DNA of 64,000 bases from Paenacidovorax caeni (GTDB taxonomy: Bacteria; Pseudomonadota; Gammaproteobacteria; Burkholderiales; Burkholderiaceae_C). The stretch is from assembly GCF_001298675.1 (NCBI RefSeq), contig NZ_CYIG01000031.1, forward strand, positions 26,069 to 90,068. Reading direction: 5' to 3'. Made by a program: the position numbers and the translations under genes. The notes below the pieces were generated by a model that was given only the letters and a program-made list of their open reading frames with translations, was not told the origin of the DNA and did not search any database. Shown in pieces: positions 35,849 to 45,113 of the stretch (its first letter is position 1; each line of letters begins with the position of its first letter).

Positions 35849-37486
35849 GTGAGCGAATCCGGCAAGCCCGCCGCACCCCAGGGGGGCGGTGTCCTGCTGG
35901 CGGGCCTGGCGATTGCCGGGCTGCTGGTGCCCGAGGCCGTGGCCTACGCGGCCATCGCCGGCGTGCCGCCGGTGCACGGCCTGGCGGCGGCCCTCGCGGG
36001 GCTGCTTATTTACCCTTTCATCGGAACAAGCCGCTTCGCCACCCTGTCGGCCACCTCGTCGGCGGCGGCCATCTTCGCCTCGGTAGTGGCCGCCAATGGC
36101 GCCGCCAGCGCTTTCGCGCTGGTCGGCATCACCGGCGGGCTGTTCGTCATCGCCGCCCTCGCCCGGGCACACTTCCTGGCGGCCTTCGTCTCGCGCCCCG
36201 TGCTGCGCGGATTCGCCTGGGCCCTGGCGGTCACCATCGTCATCAAGCAGTTGCCCGGCCTCACTGGGGTGCCCACCAGCAGCACGGACACGTTGCCCCT
36301 GCTGTGGGAATGGCTGGGCGGTCTGCTTACGCTGCATGGCGCAGCCACGGCCCTGGGCGCAGGCGCGCTCGCCCTGTGGCTCGTGTTGCACCGTCTGCAG
36401 GCGCTCCACGCCTGGATTCAACCCTCGGTACTAATTCTGGGGCTGGGCATCGGGCTGTCTGCCATGCTGCCGCTGGCGGCGCAGGGCGTGGCGCTGGTCG
36501 GCCCCGTCACCCTGCAAGGCCTGCGGCTGGGCTGGCCCCAGCTGGACTGGGACAGCTGGGTACGCACCCTGCAAGTGGCGCCCGCGCTGCTGATGATTCT
36601 GTTCGCCGAGTCATGGGGCTCGGCACGCTCACTGGCGCTGCAGGCGGGCGATGTCGTCGATGCCCGGCGCGAAATGCTGGCGCTGGGTGCCGCCAACATC
36701 GGCAGCAGCCTGTTGCAGGGCTTGCCCGTGGGCGCGGGGTTCTCTGCCTCGTCAGCAAACTATGAGGCGGGAGGCCGCAGCCGCTGGACCGGCCTCGTGG
36801 CCGCCGCCGCGATTGCCCTGCTGCTGGCGCTGGCCCAGGACGCCCTGGCGCTGCTGCCCTTGCCGGTGCTGTGCGCGGTCGTGATCGGCATCGTCTCGCA
36901 CAAGCTGGGGCCGCGCCCGCTGTGGGCCACGCTGCGCTGGAACGGTGACGCCTGGATGGCGCTGGCCGCCGCTGCCGGCGTACTGGCCCTGGGGGTGCTG
37001 TTCGGCATGCTGCTGGCCGTGGGCCTGTCGCTGCTGCTGGCGCTGCGGCGCTTTGCACAGCCCGCCTCCAGCGAGCTGGGCCGCCTGCCTGGGACGCGCG
37101 ATTTTGTCGCCCTGCGGTTGCATCCGCAGGCCGAACGCACGCCGGGCGTGCTGGTGCTGCGCCCGGACGAACCCATGTTCTTCGCCAATGCCGAGGCCAT
37201 GGCGCACACCGTGGCCGGGCTTGCACGCACTCCTGGCCTGCATGCCGTGGTGCTGAGCGTGGAATCCAGCGACGACATGGATGTGACCACCCTCGAAGCC
37301 ATGCAGGAGCTGCACGCCCACCTGGCGCGCAGCGGTGTGGCGCTGCTCCTGGCGCGGGTCAAGGACCACCCACGCGCGGCGCTACAACGCGCTGGCCTGG
37401 GCCACATTGCCACGTTCTGGAGCGTGGACGACGCGGTCTGTGCGGCACAGGCACCGGCCATACCCGAGCAGCCCGCTGCGAAGTAG
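35849..37486 (+). CDS. SulP-family anion permease with STAS domain
   Basis: A 545-residue inner-membrane anion transporter with about 11-12 membrane segments followed by a C-terminal STAS domain (about 420-535; VLVLRPDEPMFFANAE, VVLSVESSDDMDVTTLEAM). The family motif near the start is LLVPEAVAYAAIAGVPPVHGL (about 27-47) with an upstream basic region. SulP proteins carry sulfate, bicarbonate or other anions. Start is GTG 35849: the adjoining ATG is followed at once by TGA. Placement directly after mog hints at an oxyanion link to molybdenum metabolism, but that is only inference. Confidence 0.88.
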   Translation: MSESGKPAAPQGGGVLLAGLAIAGLLVPEAVAYAAIAGVPPVHGLAAALAGLLIYPFIGTSRFATLSATSSAAAIFASVVAANGAASAFALVGITGGLFVIAALARAHFLAAFVSRPVLRGFAWALAVTIVIKQLPGLTGVPTSSTDTLPLLWEWLGGLLTLHGAATALGAGALALWLVLHRLQALHAWIQPSVLILGLGIGLSAMLPLAAQGVALVGPVTLQGLRLGWPQLDWDSWVRTLQVAPALLMILFAESWGSARSLALQAGDVVDARREMLALGAANIGSSLLQGLPVGAGFSASSANYEAGGRSRWTGLVAAAAIALLLALAQDALALLPLPVLCAVVIGIVSHKLGPRPLWATLRWNGDAWMALAAAAGVLALGVLFGMLLAVGLSLLLALRRFAQPASSELGRLPGTRDFVALRLHPQAERTPGVLVLRPDEPMFFANAEAMAHTVAGLARTPGLHAVVLSVESSDDMDVTTLEAMQELHAHLARSGVALLLARVKDHPRAALQRAGLGHIATFWSVDDAVCAAQAPAIPEQPAAK

Positions 37487-37544
37487 CCCCGCGCGCGGGC
37501 ACGAGGGGTATGGTGGATCTTCCACCACTGGAAAGGAGCCTCCC

Positions 37545-38642
37545 ATGACCGCCATGATGAAAGCCGCCGTCTTCGTGGAAAAAGGCCGTATCGCGCTGGT
37601 CGACAAGCCGATTCCCGACGTCGGGCCCAACGATGCGCTGGTGCGCATCACCACCACCACCATCTGCGGCACCGACGTGCACATCCTCAAGGGTGAATAC
37701 CCGGTGGCGCCAGGCCTGACCGTGGGCCACGAGCCCGTGGGGGTGATCGAGAAACTCGGCAGCGCGGTGCAGGGTTACCAGGAAGGCCAGCGCGTGATTG
37801 CTGGCGCCATCTGCCCCAACTTCAACAGCTATGCGGCGCAGGATGGCTACCCGAGTCAGGACGGCAGCTACCTGGCGGCGCGCGGCCTGTGCGGCTGCCA
37901 CGGCTACAAGGCCACGGCGGGCTGGCGCTTCGGCAACCTGATCGACGGCACGCAGGCCGAGTACGTGCTGGTGCCTGACGCCCAAGCCAACCTCGCGCCC
38001 ATTCCCGACGGCCTGACCGACGAGCAGGTGCTGATGTGCCCGGACATCATGTCCACCGGCTTCAAGGGGGCGGAAAACGCCAACATCAAGATTGGCGACA
38101 CCGTGGTGGTGCTGGCCCAGGGGCCCATCGGCCTGTGCGCCACCGCCGGCGCGCGCCTGCTGGGCGCGACCACCATCATCGCCGTGGACGGCAACGACCA
38201 CCGCCTGGGCATCGCCCGGAAGATGGGCGCCGACGTGACGCTGAACTTCCGCAATGTGGACGTGGTGGACGAGGTGATGAAGCTCACCGGCGGCAAGGGC
38301 GCCGACAGCTCCATCGAGGCGCTCGGCACCCAGGCCACATTCGCGCAGGCCATGAAGGTGCTCAAACCCGGCGGCACGCTCTCCAGCCTGGGGGTGTATT
38401 CAGAGGATCTGTCGATCCCGCTGGCGCAATTTGCCGCGGGCCTGGGCGACCACACCATCCGCACGGCCCTGTGCCCCGGCGGCAAGGAGCGCATGCGCCG
38501 CCTGATGAACGTGATTGCCGCCCAGCGCCTGGATCTGGGGGTGCTGGTCACACACCAGCGCAAGCTGGATGAGATCGTCGAGGCCTACGACCTGTTCGCG
38601 CACCAGCGCGACGGCGTGCTGAAGATTGCCATCAAGCCGTAG
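37545..38642 (+). CDS. Zinc-dependent alcohol dehydrogenase family protein
   Basis: Medium-chain dehydrogenase of 365 residues. Catalytic zinc ligands are visible: C in TTICGTDVH (about 41), H in GHEPVG (about 65). The Rossmann stretch VVVLAQGPIGLCATAGARLLGA (about 186-207) has GPIG in place of GxGxxG, as in related isopropanol/benzyl alcohol dehydrogenases, and VDGNDHR follows. The usual four-cysteine structural zinc lobe is replaced by a loop with CGCHGYKA. It resembles NAD(P)-dependent secondary alcohol dehydrogenases; substrate unknown. Strong AAAGGAG site, single gene. Confidence 0.85.
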   Translation: MTAMMKAAVFVEKGRIALVDKPIPDVGPNDALVRITTTTICGTDVHILKGEYPVAPGLTVGHEPVGVIEKLGSAVQGYQEGQRVIAGAICPNFNSYAAQDGYPSQDGSYLAARGLCGCHGYKATAGWRFGNLIDGTQAEYVLVPDAQANLAPIPDGLTDEQVLMCPDIMSTGFKGAENANIKIGDTVVVLAQGPIGLCATAGARLLGATTIIAVDGNDHRLGIARKMGADVTLNFRNVDVVDEVMKLTGGKGADSSIEALGTQATFAQAMKVLKPGGTLSSLGVYSEDLSIPLAQFAAGLGDHTIRTALCPGGKERMRRLMNVIAAQRLDLGVLVTHQRKLDEIVEAYDLFAHQRDGVLKIAIKP

Positions 38643-38666
38643 CGGCCGCACACGTCCCGCGCCGCC

Positions 38667-39329
38667 TCAAGCAAAACCGCGCAGTTGCCCCCACTCGGCC
38701 CAGGGCGCGCGCGGGGTGCGCAGGGTATTGATGGGCGCGGTTGTGTCTTCATAGCCCAGCGCCACGCCCACAGCCACGCGATAGCCCTCGGGTAAGCCGA
38801 GCTGCTGCTGCACGGCGGCGGTGTAGCGGCGCCAGAAGCCCTGGGCGCAGGTCGCCAGCCTGTGCTGCACGGCCAGTAGCATCAGCGACTGCAGGTAAAT
38901 GCCCAGGTCAGCCCACTGCGGCATGCCCATGCGCTCGTCCACGCACACGAAGATGCCCACGGGGGCACCGAAGAACTCGGCATTCTTGGCCAACTGCTTC
39001 AGGCGACCTGCCTTGTCCTCGCGCGGAATGCCCAGCGTGCGGTACAGGTCCTCGCCATTGGCGAAGCGGCGCGTGCGGTACGGCTCCCACAGGTTTGGGG
39101 GATAGGACTGCGGGCTCTCATCCTCCCCCGGCTGGGTCTGCGCCACGGCAGCCAGCAATGCGCGCAGGGGCTCCCCGGTCAGTGCCACCACGCGCCAAGG
39201 CTGCAGGTTGCCCCCCGAAGCGGCCTGGGCGGCCTCCTGCAGCAAGGTCTGCACCAGCGCACCCGGCGGTACTGCGGGCAAAAAAGCGCGCACCGAACGG
39301 CGCGCGCGCAAGGCGTGGGAAACGTCCAT
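38667..39329 (-). CDS. Nitroreductase family protein
   Basis: FMN-dependent oxidoreductase of 220 residues. The N-terminal RRSVRAFLP and SGGNLQPWRVVAL (about 9-17 and 38-50) bind FMN, and GYRVAVGVALGYED near the C-terminus completes the fold. Similar to proteins reducing nitroaromatics or quinones; physiological substrate unknown. It begins 4 bases after the cysE stop, so it is in the trmJ-cysE transcript. Confidence 0.85.
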   Translation of the reverse strand: MDVSHALRARRSVRAFLPAVPPGALVQTLLQEAAQAASGGNLQPWRVVALTGEPLRALLAAVAQTQPGEDESPQSYPPNLWEPYRTRRFANGEDLYRTLGIPREDKAGRLKQLAKNAEFFGAPVGIFVCVDERMGMPQWADLGIYLQSLMLLAVQHRLATCAQGFWRRYTAAVQQQLGLPEGYRVAVGVALGYEDTTAPINTLRTPRAPWAEWGQLRGFA

Positions 39330-39333
39330 GGAA

Positions 39334-40125
39334 CTACTTTCCGATGATGTCGTTGAGCTTGGCGGCCTGGAACTGCTCGCAGCGAACGGCCTCGAGGGGC
39401 ACGCAGCCAGCGCTTTGCGGGGTGGATTGCGAGAGCTTTTCGATGGCCTGCCACAGCAGCGCGATCTGGTGCTCTTGCGAATCGGCGGAATCGATCAGGC
39501 CACGCATGGCCTGGGTCACGGGGTCGTCCTGCTGCTGCGTCACGCCGTAGGCGCTGAACTGCGCCTCTTGCGCCTTGGTCGACTCGGTCACGTCGGCGCT
39601 ATGCCCTTCCTTGGAGGGGATGATACGCGCCGGAATACCCACTGCCGTGGCGCCAGCGGGCACGGGTTTGATGACCACGGCGTTGGAGCCAATTTTTGCC
39701 CCATCGCCCACCTCGAAGCCCCCCAGCACCTTGGCCCCGGCACTGACCACCACATTCCGGCCCAGTGTGGGGTGGCGCTTGGTGCCTTTGTAGAGGGACG
39801 TGCCGCCCAGCGTGACACCGTGGTAGATGGTGCAACCATCGCCCACCACCGCCGTTTCGCCAATCACCACGCCCATGCCGTGGTCGATGAAAACGCGCTC
39901 GCCCAACACCGCCCCGGGGTGGATCTCGATGCCCGTGAGCCAGCGGCCAACATGCGAGACAAAGCGTCCGAGCCACTTCAGGCCGTGGTGCCAGCACCAG
40001 TGCCCCAGGCGGTGCAGCCAGATCGCATGCAGCCCCGGATAGCAGGTGACCACCTCCCACAGGCTGCGCGCGGCGGGATCGCGGTCGAGGATGCACTGGA
40101 TGTCGGAGCGCAGGCGGGCAAACAT
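39334..40125 (-). CDS. cysE: Serine O-acetyltransferase
   Basis: Makes O-acetylserine from serine and acetyl-CoA, the committed step of cysteine synthesis. The 263-residue product has an alpha-helical N-terminal domain and a left-handed beta-helix with hexapeptide repeats. Conserved pieces: [36 protein letters not shown] (about 67-85), [18 protein letters not shown] (about 110-127) and VGIPARII. The ~100-residue C-terminal tail is longer than in E. coli CysE and low in hexapeptide character. It lies 32 bases after trmJ. Confidence 0.93.
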   Translation of the reverse strand: MFARLRSDIQCILDRDPAARSLWEVVTCYPGLHAIWLHRLGHWCWHHGLKWLGRFVSHVGRWLTGIEIHPGAVLGERVFIDHGMGVVIGETAVVGDGCTIYHGVTLGGTSLYKGTKRHPTLGRNVVVSAGAKVLGGFEVGDGAKIGSNAVVIKPVPAGATAVGIPARIIPSKEGHSADVTESTKAQEAQFSAYGVTQQQDDPVTQAMRGLIDSADSQEHQIALLWQAIEKLSQSTPQSAGCVPLEAVRCEQFQAAKLNDIIGK

Positions 40126-40157
40126 TGTTTTTTGTTATATCTAAAGACGAAAGCCAG

Positions 40158-40934
40158 TCAGTCTAGCGGCTTCGCCGGGCGCGCCTGGAGCATGGATTTG
40201 GCGACACCGCGCAGGATGTGGATTTCCTCGGCCGTGAGCTGCGCGCGGTTGAACAGCTGGTTCAAGCGCGGCATCAGCTTCTTGGGCGCCGCCGGGTCGA
40301 GAAAGCCGATGGCCGTGAGCGCCTGCTCCCAGTGCGCCAGCATGCCCGCCACCTGCGCGGCGTCGGCACGCAGCGGTGCGGCCTGTGCATCCTGCACCGC
40401 GAAGCCGCCCAGGGCCTGGCGCCAGTCGTAAGCCACCACCTGCACCGCCGCGCCAAGGTTGAGCGAGCCGAAACGCGGGTTGGTGGGGATGGAGAGCGCG
40501 ACATGGCAGCGGTACACGTCCTCGTTGGCCATGCCGAAGCGCTCGGAGCCAAACAGGAAGGCCACGCCCGTTTCTTGGGCAATATTTGCCTCCAGCGCTT
40601 GCCCATCGCGCGCCAGCAGCTCATTTTTCAATAGCAAATCAAAATGCGCGCGTGGCGTGCGCGTGGGTGGACCGAAGTCGCGCGGCGTCATCGCCGTGGC
40701 ACACAGGTGGCTCATACCGTCGAGCGCCTCGTCCAGGGTTTCCACAATGCGTGCGTTGTCCAGCACATCCAGCGCGCCGCTTGCACGCTGGATGGTTTCC
40801 TCCTTGCGCAGCACGTTGGGCCAACGCGGCGCGACCAGCACGAGGTCGTCGAACCCCATGGTTTTCATGGCGCGCGCGGCGGCGCCGACGTTGCCGGCAT
40901 GGCTGGTGTGAATCAGAATGAAGCGTGTGCGCAT
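40158..40934 (-). CDS. trmJ: tRNA (cytidine/uridine-2'-O-)-methyltransferase TrmJ
   Basis: SPOUT-class methyltransferase (258 residues) that 2'-O-methylates position 32 of some tRNAs. Start MRTRFILIHTSHAGNVGAAARAM carries the family N-box; AFLFGSERFGMANEDVYRCH (about 118-137) and IPTNPRFGSLNLGAAVQVVAY (about 142-162) form the SAM-binding trefoil knot. Between TPRAHFD and GVAFLFG it is about a dozen residues longer than E. coli TrmJ as I recall it, and that stretch is encoded by an interspersed palindrome. First gene of trmJ-cysE-nitroreductase. Confidence 0.9.
   Translation of the reverse strand: MRTRFILIHTSHAGNVGAAARAMKTMGFDDLVLVAPRWPNVLRKEETIQRASGALDVLDNARIVETLDEALDGMSHLCATAMTPRDFGPPTRTPRAHFDLLLKNELLARDGQALEANIAQETGVAFLFGSERFGMANEDVYRCHVALSIPTNPRFGSLNLGAAVQVVAYDWRQALGGFAVQDAQAAPLRADAAQVAGMLAHWEQALTAIGFLDPAAPKKLMPRLNQLFNRAQLTAEEIHILRGVAKSMLQARPAKPLD
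40581..40640. repeat. Interspersed palindrome copy inside trmJ
   Basis: TTTGCCTCCAGCGCTTGCCC - ATC - GCGCGCCAGCAGCTCATTTT. The left arm is canonical; the right arm has diverged. It is in frame with trmJ and codes for residues such as LLARDGQALEANIA. Confidence 0.65.
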
Positions 40935-41046
40935 GGCAGCAAAAAAACGGCAAACTGCGATTGTCGCCGCCCAGCCCCCTGCGCACGGTACACCGCATGG
41001 CCTGCTCGTGCGTTGAAACCCGAAACCGTTTTCCGGAGACCCTCTG

Positions 41047-42018
41047 ATGCACAGCCTCGCCCCCCGCCCTTCCAGCACAGCCCGCTTGCGGCTGTCCTTG
41101 CAGTCCCTGTGGCTGCTTGGCCTGTTCACCTTGCTGCTGCTGGCGTTGAGCGGCCCCGCCCGCGCCCAGCGCGGCGGTGAATACCAAGTCACGCGCGCCA
41201 CCTACGGCACATCCTGGCAAGGCATGGACGTCACCCAGCGTGTGCACCAATTGACACAACAAGGCGGCAGCTTTCAGGTGAGCAACGACCTGTTCGGCGC
41301 CGACCCCGCCCCCAACCAGCGCAAGGTGCTACGTATCGAGGCCCAAGGCTGGGACGGGCGTGGGCGCACCTTCGAGGTGGCCGAGTCGCAGTGGCTGGAC
41401 ACCACGCCCTTCGCCCCGCAGGGCGGTGGCGGCTGGTACCCCGGCCAGGGTCAACCTCCCGGCCAGGGGCATGGCCAAGGCCACTGGAACCACAACGGCC
41501 AGGTTGTCCAGGCCACCTACGGCACCCCCTGGCAGGGCATGGACGTGACCGAGCGCGTGCGCCAATTGGCACGCCAGGGCAGCGGTTTCAGTGTGAGCAA
41601 CGACCTGTTCGGCGCCGACCCCGCACCCAACCAGCGCAAAGTGCTGCGCGTGCAAATCCGTGGCCGTGACGGACGCACCCAGACGGCGGAGTTCGCCGAA
41701 TCCTCCTGGGTCAGCCCCTCGCAGCTGGTGGATGGCTATGGCGGCAATGGTGGCTACAACCCCGGCGGCCCAGGCTATGGCTACCTGACCATCCACCGCG
41801 CCACCTATGGCGATGGCTACCGCCAAGTGGATGTGACGCAGCGCCTGCGCGCCTACGTTTACGACGGGCGGCTCAACGTGGAGGCCAGCAACGACCTGGC
41901 GGGCACCGACCCCGCGCCCAACCGGCGCAAGCAGCTGTACGTGGAGTACTCGGTGGGCAACAACGGCCTCATCCAACGGGTCACCGTGGGCGAGTCGGAT
42001 CGGCTGCGCCTGCCCTGA
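41047..42018 (+). CDS. Secreted protein with three DUF3395-like repeats
   Basis: A 323-residue protein with a long signal peptide (cleavage near PARAQ, about residue 41). Three copies of one ~65-residue unit follow at about 46-115, 158-225 and 255-320. Each has ATYG, then DVT.RV or DVTQRL, then SNDLFG or SNDLAG.DPAPN.RK.L. Gly/Pro/Gln-rich linkers join the first two (about 125-150) and the last two. The unit resembles DUF3395, the C-terminal domain of eukaryotic DnaJC11. Function unknown; probably periplasmic or surface located. Single gene. Confidence 0.75.
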   Translation: MHSLAPRPSSTARLRLSLQSLWLLGLFTLLLLALSGPARAQRGGEYQVTRATYGTSWQGMDVTQRVHQLTQQGGSFQVSNDLFGADPAPNQRKVLRIEAQGWDGRGRTFEVAESQWLDTTPFAPQGGGGWYPGQGQPPGQGHGQGHWNHNGQVVQATYGTPWQGMDVTERVRQLARQGSGFSVSNDLFGADPAPNQRKVLRVQIRGRDGRTQTAEFAESSWVSPSQLVDGYGGNGGYNPGGPGYGYLTIHRATYGDGYRQVDVTQRLRAYVYDGRLNVEASNDLAGTDPAPNRRKQLYVEYSVGNNGLIQRVTVGESDRLRLP

Positions 42019-42056
42019 CGCACCACCCCGCCCGCTGCGCGCTGGCGCGCAGCGGG

Positions 42057-42062
42057 TAGAAT
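42057..42062 (+). promoter_or_regulatory. Possible suhB -10 element
   Basis: TAGAAT directly after a 12-bp GC palindrome (42031-42056, CCCGCTGCGCGC / GCGCGCAGCGGG). No good -35 is visible. The palindrome may terminate the upstream gene although no T-run follows. Confidence 0.35.
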
Positions 42063-42146
42063 TAGCGCCCTTTTCCAGTTTCCTACCGCATCGCCGGTTC
42101 CGCCCCGCGCCTCCTGGCCGGGCCATCGCCCTTCCTCGCACAATCC

Positions 42147-43079
42147 ATGTCGTCCAACCTGCACCCCATGCTTAACGTGGCCATCAAGGCCGCACGCGCC
42201 GCTGGCGCCATCATCAACCGCGCTGCACTCGACGTGGAGGCGGTGCGTATTTCGCAAAAGCAGGTGAACGACTTCGTGACCGAGGTGGATCACGCGGCAG
42301 AGCAGGCCATCATCGAGACGCTTCTGACGGCCTACCCCGGCCACGGCATCCTGGCCGAGGAAACTGGCAACACGCACGGCGCCAAGCATTCTGACTACGT
42401 CTGGATCATTGATCCGCTGGACGGCACCACCAACTTCATCCATGGTTTCCCTGTGTACTGCGTGAGCATTGCCATGGCTTTCAAGGGCAAGATCGAGCAT
42501 GCCGTGGTTTACGACCCGACGCGCAACGACCTGTTCACCGCCACGCGTGGGCGCGGCGCCTTCATGAACGACCGGCGCATCCGCGTGTCCAAGCGCACCC
42601 AACTCAAGGACTGCCTCATCTCCACCGGCTTTCCGTTCCGCCCGGGCGACAACTTCAAGAACTACATGGCCATGATGGCCGACCTCATGCCACGCACCGC
42701 CGGCCTGCGCCGCCCTGGTGCTGCGGCGCTCGATCTGGCCTACGTGGCTGCCGGTTTTGCCGACGGTTTCTTCGAATCCGGCCTGTCCATCTGGGACGTG
42801 GCCGCCGGCTCGCTGCTGGTGACCGAGGCCGGCGGCCTCATTGGCAACTTCACCGGCGAAGCCGACTTCCTGGAACAGAAGGAATGCCTGGCCGCCAGCC
42901 CGCGCATCTATGGCCAACTGGTGCCGCTGCTGGGCAAGTACAGCAAGTTCGCCAGCGCCGGCGAAAAAGCGGCGCTGCGCCAGGCGGGTGAGCGCCCGGC
43001 TACTGCCGAGGAAGCGGACGAAACCAAGACATCCGAAGCGTCCGACATGCCTCCCGCCCAAGACGGCGAGAGCGCCTAA
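42147..43079 (+). CDS. suhB: Inositol-1-monophosphatase SuhB
   Basis: Mg-dependent phosphatase of 310 residues; in proteobacteria SuhB also joins the rRNA antitermination complex. Metal sites are intact: ILAEETG (about 70), [15 protein letters not shown] (about 88-102) and [20 protein letters not shown] (about 212-231). The last ~45 residues ([21 protein letters not shown]) are an acidic low-complexity tail absent from E. coli SuhB. Confidence 0.93.
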   Translation: MSSNLHPMLNVAIKAARAAGAIINRAALDVEAVRISQKQVNDFVTEVDHAAEQAIIETLLTAYPGHGILAEETGNTHGAKHSDYVWIIDPLDGTTNFIHGFPVYCVSIAMAFKGKIEHAVVYDPTRNDLFTATRGRGAFMNDRRIRVSKRTQLKDCLISTGFPFRPGDNFKNYMAMMADLMPRTAGLRRPGAAALDLAYVAAGFADGFFESGLSIWDVAAGSLLVTEAGGLIGNFTGEADFLEQKECLAASPRIYGQLVPLLGKYSKFASAGEKAALRQAGERPATAEEADETKTSEASDMPPAQDGESA

Positions 43080-43089
43080 GCACCCCGCG

Positions 43090-44001
43090 CTAGGGTACGA
43101 CCAGGCCCTGCCGTACGGTGGGGTAGCGCAGCACCAGGCGCAGTTCGCTGCGCATGCGCCGCGTCTCCAGGCGGCGCGACTCCTCCATGAAACTCAGCAG
43201 CATGGGTGGCAGCTCGCTCTGCGCCTGCGCGCGCGCAATGCGCCGCGGGCGCGGCAGGCCATACAGGTCAGCCGCCCAGTCGAAGTAGTCGCCCATCTTC
43301 ATGTCGCTGGCATCGCTCACATGGCAGGTGCGCTGCGCCCGCCCGCGCCACAGCGCCAGCGCACAGGCACGGCCCAGGTCATCGGCGTGGATGTGGTTGG
43401 TGTACACGTCGTCCTGCGCCGCCAGCACCGGAGTGCCTCGGCGCAGGCGCGCTTCAGGCGTACCCCCCTCGCGGTCGGGCGCATAGATACCCGGGATGCG
43501 CAGGATGCTCACGCGCACCCCGGCACAGCCCCAGGCGCGCAGCGCGCACTCGGCGTCCACGCGGCGGCGCGCGCGCGCTGTCCGAGGCGCCACGGGGCGC
43601 GCTTCGCTTACCCAGGCACCGCCACAGTCCCCATAGACTCCGGTGGTAGAGCCATAGACCAAGGCGCGCGGCGCCTGGCGTCGGCGCAGAGCGCAGACCA
43701 GCGCCCAGGTTCGTGGATCGCCCTCCCCCTCGCTGGGAGGGGGGGCCAGATGCAAGACACGCGTGGCCAAGCCCGCCAGACGGCGCAACGTGCTGGCATC
43801 GTCCAGGTTGCCCACCAAGGGGGTGATGCCTGCACTGCGCAGCGGCACACGGCGTGCGGCGCTCGAAGTCAGCGCCAGCACGCGTGCATGGCGCAGTTCG
43901 CGGGCGGCACGCAGGCCGACGTCGCCGCAGCCGACGACAAGCACGCGCTCGCGCCGAAAACGGGCCGGAAGCGCACCCAGAGGGTTTTGGTTAGAAGGCA
44001 C
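43090..44001 (-). CDS. NAD-dependent epimerase/SDR family protein (YeeZ-like)
   Basis: Extended-SDR protein of 303 residues. Rossmann motif VLVVGCGDVGLRAAREL (about 19-35), then ALVYGSTTGVYGDCGG (about 110-125) with the Tyr-containing YG pairs, LRIPGIYAPDRE and YTNHIHADDLGRAC (about 210-223). This is the pattern of YeeZ-like proteins and of predicted nucleoside-sugar epimerases. No substrate can be named. Start taken as GTG 44001 (VPSNQNPLGALP); no ATG is well placed. Convergent with suhB with 10 bases between. Confidence 0.7.
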   Translation of the reverse strand: MPSNQNPLGALPARFRRERVLVVGCGDVGLRAARELRHARVLALTSSAARRVPLRSAGITPLVGNLDDASTLRRLAGLATRVLHLAPPPSEGEGDPRTWALVCALRRRQAPRALVYGSTTGVYGDCGGAWVSEARPVAPRTARARRRVDAECALRAWGCAGVRVSILRIPGIYAPDREGGTPEARLRRGTPVLAAQDDVYTNHIHADDLGRACALALWRGRAQRTCHVSDASDMKMGDYFDWAADLYGLPRPRRIARAQAQSELPPMLLSFMEESRRLETRRMRSELRLVLRYPTVRQGLVVP

Positions 44002-44049
44002 AATGCTCGGTTGGCTTTGTTTGACAACGACTCCAAGGATACCCACTCC

Positions 44050-45099
44050 ATGATGCCCCCTGCCGACACCGCCTTCCAGATCACTGTGCAGCCCAGCGGA
44101 CGCGGCTTCCAAGCCAATGGCGGCGAATCCATCCTCGCGGCGGCGATCCAGCACGGCGTAGGCCTGCCCTACGGTTGCAAGGACGGCGCCTGCGGCTCAT
44201 GCAAGTGCAAGAAGCTCAGCGGCACCGTCAGCCATGGCCCGCACCAGGACAAGGCCCTGAGTGCCGACGAAGAAGCCGCCGGCTACGTACTGACCTGCTG
44301 CGCACACCCCCAGTCCGACGTGGTGCTCGAATCGCGCCAGGTGACCGACGAACGTGCCTACCCCGTGAAGAAGCTGCCGGTGCGCGTGGCGGCACTGGAG
44401 AAGAAATCGCACGACGTGATGCAGCTGCGCCTGCAGTTGCCCGCCACGGACGTGTTCCGCTACCACGCGGGCCAGTACATCGAATTCGTGCTCCAGGGCG
44501 GCCTGCGCCGCGCCTATTCCATGGCCACGGCGCCGCACCAGCAGGAGAGCGCCCCGGGGCTGGAGCTGCACATTCGCCACATGCCGGGCGGTCGCTTCAC
44601 CGACTATGTCTTCACGGCCATGAAGGAAAAAGAGATCCTGCGCATCGAGGGGCCATTCGGCAGCTTCTTCCTGCGTGAGGACTCGGACAAACCCATCGTG
44701 CTGCTGGCCTCGGGCACCGGCTTTGCGCCGGTGAAGGCACTGATCGAGCACATGCAGCACAAGGGCATTACGCGCCCCACCGTGCTCTACTGGGGTGGGC
44801 GCCGCCCACGCGACCTGTACATGCACGACTGGATGCTGGCGCGCACGGCCGAGATGCCGAACTTGCGCTACGTGCCGGTGGTGTCCGACGCACTGCCAGA
44901 AGACGGCTGGACTGGCCGCACAGGCTTCGTGCACCAGGCCGTGCTGGACGATTTCACCGACCTCTGCGGCCACCAGGTGTATGCCTGCGGCGCCCCCATC
45001 GTGGTCGATACGGCGCGCGAGCGCTACACCGCCGCACGCGGCCTGCCGCCGGAGGAATTCTTCGCCGACGCATTCACTTCCGAGGCCGACAAACACTGA
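44050..45099 (+). CDS. Ferredoxin-NAD(P)H reductase, CDP-6-deoxy-glucoseen reductase type
   Basis: A 349-residue electron-transfer flavoprotein. The N-terminal plant-type [2Fe-2S] ferredoxin domain has C43-X4-C48-X2-C51 and C83 (CKDGACGSCKC, VLTCC). Then comes an FAD domain with RRAYSMATAPHQ (about 157-168) and an NAD domain with LLASGTGFAPVKALIEHM (about 218-235) and YACGAP. This layout is that of AscD-like reductases and of reductase parts of ring hydroxylases. No hydroxylase or deoxysugar gene is nearby, so the partner is unknown. Confidence 0.83.
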   Translation: MMPPADTAFQITVQPSGRGFQANGGESILAAAIQHGVGLPYGCKDGACGSCKCKKLSGTVSHGPHQDKALSADEEAAGYVLTCCAHPQSDVVLESRQVTDERAYPVKKLPVRVAALEKKSHDVMQLRLQLPATDVFRYHAGQYIEFVLQGGLRRAYSMATAPHQQESAPGLELHIRHMPGGRFTDYVFTAMKEKEILRIEGPFGSFFLREDSDKPIVLLASGTGFAPVKALIEHMQHKGITRPTVLYWGGRRPRDLYMHDWMLARTAEMPNLRYVPVVSDALPEDGWTGRTGFVHQAVLDDFTDLCGHQVYACGAPIVVDTARERYTAARGLPPEEFFADAFTSEADKH

Positions 45100-45113
45100 A
45101 AGGACGACGCACC

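Noticed and set aside
35849..35880. SulP gene start GTGAGCGAATCCGGC resembles the arm of the ilvD palindrome (GTGAATGAATCCGGC)
   Set aside because: Only about 15 bases match and there is no second arm; treated as chance.
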